64,000 nt of DNA, taken from Camillea tinctor (lineage: Eukaryota; Ascomycota; Sordariomycetes; Xylariales; Xylariaceae). Below, one piece after another: positions 60,288 to 64,000 of the stretch (position 1 is the stretch's first letter; every line of letters starts with the position of its first letter). The translations under genes were made by a program, and so were the position numbers. The stretch covers positions 62,850-126,849 of the forward strand of contig MU394081.1 in assembly GCA_022578605.1 (NCBI GenBank). The letters are read 5' to 3'. The notes beneath the pieces are model-generated. The model had not been told where the DNA came from and did not search any database. It was given only the letters and a program-made list of their open reading frames with translations.

Positions 60288-62814
60288 TTAGCTGGGGGAT
60301 TTCTCCTTCATATCTCTCGTCATCGAGACCACTAGGTCCGCAAACTTGTTAGTCTTCTCTTTAGCCGTATCCACCGCCCTCTTGACCCCCTCTTGGCTGT
60401 CCTGTTTCCACTCGCTTCCCTGAGCCAGCCCCCTCGATACCGCAGATGAGCTATGCGTGTAGGCGTTCGAGATGACGGACTTGCCCGCCTCGATGACCAT
60501 GCACTCATCGCTAGCGTACTTGTCCACCTCTTTTTCGCCGACGTGGCGTGTCATATACGTCCGAGTGCGGCTCTTCTTCCGGTCAGACCGGATGCGTTTG
60601 ATCTCGGTCTCGAAGGCACGGTTATAGACGTCGAAATCGATTCCCGTGGGAGAGTCCGACACGATCTCACTGGGAGCGTCGGTAGGGGTATGGTCAGACC
60701 CCCCGGCGCCAATTCCGAGAAGCAGTGGTGTTCGGTCTGATGTGTCTTGAGCCTGGCCCTTCTCTCCTACTTCGGATGCGGGTTCCGCAAATCTTGTCAA
60801 GTGCCCCGATGAAGCAAGGAAAGCTTTGCGCTGTTTGATGAGTTCTGCTGCCTCTTCCGCATTGGATTTATTAAGGGAACGAGTAAGATCTTCAGAGAGC
60901 AAGTTCGAGGTCACGGGTCTCCTCGGAGCCTCTGGAATGATTTCCCTCTGTGGAAGATCGAGATTGTGGGGAATCTCAAGGTTACGAGGAGTACGTGGTG
61001 TTGTAACTCTACTTCGAGTGGTGAGACTCTTGAATTTGTGGATTGCTCGAAGCTACCTCCAGCATTAGCGAAATCTGGGGATGATACGGTCTTGTCGCTT
61101 TCCTACTTACTACGCAAAGAAGGTGGTCCATTTTCCGTGTGAATGCGTGGCTGAGTTCCAGCTCATTGGGAGGCTCCACTAAATCTGTGCAGTTCTCTTC
61201 TTCTGACAGGAGAGGGTCGCTCCCCCTTTTCGTTACCCATGGATGATTCTGTCCAAATTAGTATATGCTAGTTGTATGCATCACGGAGAGAAAAAGGAGA
61301 CACACCCTGATTTCTGGTAAGGTAATTCTCGTCTCATTGTTCTTATCCAGGATCCTGGTTATCAGATCCACAAAATCTTCATCCTCGCCCTCGGGCAAGG
61401 GTATCTCCTGCGTTCGGATGGCCTCAAACATTTCGACGACATTACTCCCTTTGAAAGGTAACTTGCCGTACTTAAAGCAGTAGAGACACACCCCCATCGA
61501 CCATACATCGGCGGCCTTGCCGGAGACGTCCCCGTGCTTGGCTTGGCAGAGTTCGGGTGGTAAGAAAGCGGGCGAGCCGGCGGTTTTGCTGGTCAACATT
61601 TGATCCGGCTTCTCGAACATCTCGGATACTCCGAAATCGACAATTTTCAGCACGTCCTCCTCTGTCAGTAGAAGATTATCGGGCTTGATATCCCTGTGGA
61701 CGATTCCTTGATGATGCACTGAGGATGACTAGTTAGTATTCCTGAACCATACCGGGGGAGGCCGAAGAACCCACAATATTCGATGCCAAGTACCAGGTCG
61801 CGAAACCAGGTCCAACAATGCTCGTCGTCGAGAGGCTGGGCCTGCTCGTCCAAACCGACATGCATGACAACACCCTTTTTGCACATTTCCAGGACCATGT
61901 ATAGCGAATCCTCTTCGGGGTCGTCTAGGACCTCGATCAAAGATACGAGGTTGGGGTGATCGAGCTTCTTCATGATGGCGATCTCCTCACGAATCAAGTA
62001 GAGGGCGTCTTTGGCCTCGGCGACTTCATACTGGCTCAGCTGCTTCTTGTGGGCAAGCCAACTAGACCGGCCGGGACCGAATTGGGGCCTCCCGCCTCCG
62101 GGACGCCTCAGAATATTGGACTGGGCACGCTTCCGTAGGCGCATCTTGGAAAACTCTTTGATAGCCTGTTATATACATGGATATGAGCAAATGCCGAGGT
62201 TGCAGTAAGTAGGGTTGCCAAGCAGCTTGGGTAGATCCACGCTTGGCGATATGGACCGGACCGACTTACATATTCCTTCCCAAACTGGTCGGTAGCGAGA
62301 TGTACGGCGCCGTAGGAGCCTCTGCCAATCTCCTCGCGGATGACATACTGGTTGATGGTCTGTTGCGACCTGCCGTCCGTCTCGTCATTGGTGTATTCGG
62401 TTCGCGCATTGAGGGTTTCCTACGACATTGGCACGACACGAGTCAACTCAGGTGCGCGAGCGATAAGGGGCATAAGGGCTGGCTCCTATGTTATTCACCT
62501 TGATCTCCCGGTGTTGTGAGGGCGTTCGCCGGTGATGTCTCATGGGACTTTGAAATTGGGGAGCTGCCGGTGGTGCGGATCTAGGGGAGGGGTCTTAGTT
62601 CTTATATTCTTTCTTCATGTTCTCTTCCTCACGTCCTCCTCATCTCTCCGACTCACAGATGGGGCGCAAGTTGTGGCCTTGCGGGCATATCAACATCCTG
62701 CTGGATGGTGATATCAGGCGAGGGTACAGGCAAGCTCTGTGTGCTCGCGAGAGACGGGGTGCTAAAGGGTTTCTCGTCATTGTGACTCGAGTCCGGGGGT
62801 GTTGATTGCACCAT
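60288..62814 (-). CDS. cmkC: calcium/calmodulin-dependent protein kinase kinase (CaMKK)
   Basis: Upstream kinase that phosphorylates CaMK and AMPK-type kinases (Aspergillus CmkC, fission yeast Ssp1). Seven exons on the minus strand: 62814-62657, 62580-62499, 62419-62270, 62165-61775, 61718-61306, 61248-61111, 61052-60288 (698 aa; introns 56-104 nt). Kinase domain: glycine loop GRGSYG (112-117), K133, HRDIKPDN (268-275), DFG (288-290) and activation loop TSKTAGSPAFLPPE. Between the glycine loop and helix C is an Arg/Pro-rich insert (LRRPGGGRPQFGPGR), the signature of CaMKKs. Short exons were joined by frame and family continuity, for example NQYVIREEIGRG and IEYLHHQGIVHRD. The last exon encodes a 255-residue tail of low complexity where calmodulin and regulatory contacts would lie. 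Residues 1-80 are Ser/Pro-rich. Confidence 0.95.
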
Positions 62815-64000
62815 GATCACGTCGACAGCGTTCTTGTCGATCTGGTGAATTTGATTTGCTTGTCCCTGGAATTTTGAAATCTAGCTAGACTAAACCTAGA
62901 GTTTGTTTTGTCCGAATCTAAAGGTGAAAGTTGAAATAAAAAAGAATAGAAAGAAAAGAAGAAGAAGAAGAACAAGAAGAGACAGGGAATAGAATAGATG
63001 ATGTTCCCGGTATGTAGGTTTATTAGTATGTATTGTACTTACAAAAAAGCTGTTCAGCCCAACCAGCAGCTAAAACTCACAAACCAGCGAATCACAGGGT
63101 CTAGACAGGCACTACTACCCCTGCTGCAGCCCGCAGTGCCCCCCCAAGGTTCCCAAGGTTTCTAGGCCTGCCAGGGCTGCTGCTAGGGTAAGTGTCCGAT
63201 AACCACCTTATACCCTGCAGGTCGAGACTGGAGAGCCCTGGGAATTGTAATGCTGGTTGTAGTGTATGTATGTATACTACTACAACCCATGAACAGCTGA
63301 ATCATCTTTTATATATAGTATATGATTTGCTTTTGCTGCAAGGGGAAATATTTTGGTAGAACGATAACAAAAAAAAAGTGAGAAGTCAATATGCGATAAT
63401 CATATTATATACTACCTACCTATTACGTGGTTTAGCCTTAGGTTATGCATTGCCGTAACCCGTTTTGCCCAGGCTATCAGTGATAGGCAGTGAAGTAAAG
63501 TTGAGGCAGTGTGCCGTTTCTGCCGTGTGCAAAGAAAAGGTGAGGTAAGTTAGAAGGTTGAGCTGAGCTGAGGCTGGGCTGGAGAAAAAAGAAAGAGAAA
63601 GAGAAAGAGAGGGGAGTACTTAGTACATAACTTAAGGGGATCCACTTAATTTTCCTAGTTAAAGCGACACCTCCCATTTCTCTATACGAACCCCAATATT
63701 AGGTAATTTAGTTAATTACCTAATCTTTCTAAGGTCCATTTACCTTTACTTGTTACTGGTTTTAGGTTTAGTCTCTTAAGTCCCTTGAGTCCCCTTGAGT
63801 CCCTCTACATTACATTGCTGTACTTTACATTACTTTACTTCCCAATAACATATTGATGTCAACATAACCCTGCCCACTCAACTTCCTATCCCTTCCCTTC
63901 CCTTCCCGTCCCGAGAAACGCGACCCGTTAGCTAGCCATTGAATCACGGGCATGTGAGCTCCACAACCCGGCGCCATGCCCATCCAGGTCTATTCTCTCT
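62815..64000. other. CaMKK promoter region and right-edge spacer
   Basis: 1.2 kb upstream of the CaMKK ATG. It includes GAA-rich (62940-62980), GAAAGA-rich (63585-63612) and TTAC/CTTT-rich tracts (63700-63905). No gene is supported. The last 100 bp are more GC-balanced and may approach a neighbouring gene outside the window. Confidence 0.5.

Noticed and set aside
60288..60914. 208-codon frame that looks like a separate gene downstream of the kinase
   Set aside because: The frame continues upstream without a stop to an acceptor at 61053, and joining it to the kinase exons gives the CaMKK C-terminal tail.

Overview
The window is nuclear DNA of a filamentous ascomycete, most likely a sordariomycete. 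Genes are split by short introns (mostly 53-170 nt, GT...AG, often with CTAAC-type branch sites). They encode typical Pezizomycotina proteins and are separated by long pyrimidine- or purine-rich spacers full of homopolymers and TACCTAGGTA-like palindromes. Genus and species cannot be read from the sequence.

Layout, left to right. A possible gene tail lies at the left edge. YAK1 (DYRK-family kinase, +) runs 2775-5653. An RRM protein (-, 8645-9851) is divergent from ribosomal protein uL2 (+, 10712-11805). Adenosine kinase (+, 12907-14547) follows. A spacer with an assembly gap set in poly-G/poly-C comes next. An EST1/SMG7/EBS1-like factor (-, 17460-20819) is divergent from a ZNF511-like C2H2 protein (+, 22402-23288). 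A compact housekeeping block follows: BUD31 (-), the complex I LYR subunit NDUFA6/14.8 kDa (+) and RNA polymerase I/III subunit AC19 (-), all within 23733-26317. After an 8-kb gene-poor stretch comes an unrecognised 441-residue protein (+, 34121-35614). A SAT4/HAL4/NPR1-type kinase (-, 40223-41799) follows. A 13.6-kb gene desert leads to a small accessory island at 55384-59825: a broken fungal-rhodopsin-like gene (-), a complete cytochrome P450 (-), a promoter with CCAAT boxes at about 23-bp spacing, and a 5'-truncated short-chain dehydrogenase remnant (+). The last gene is a Ca2+/calmodulin-dependent kinase kinase (CaMKK, -, 60288-62814).

Functionally the window mixes gene expression (uL2, AC19, BUD31, SMG7-like, RRM protein), nutrient and stress signalling (YAK1, SAT4/HAL4, CaMKK), core metabolism (adenosine kinase, complex I) and the decayed accessory patch around the P450. 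Exon models were built by hand from splice sites and reading-frame continuity. I found no CRISPR array, no tRNA or rRNA gene, no intact transposon and no convincing new multi-gene system. The most interesting signals are the periodic CCAAT array, a GC-AG intron in the complex I gene, an in-frame presequence-like extension upstream of adenosine kinase, and the dispersed palindromes.
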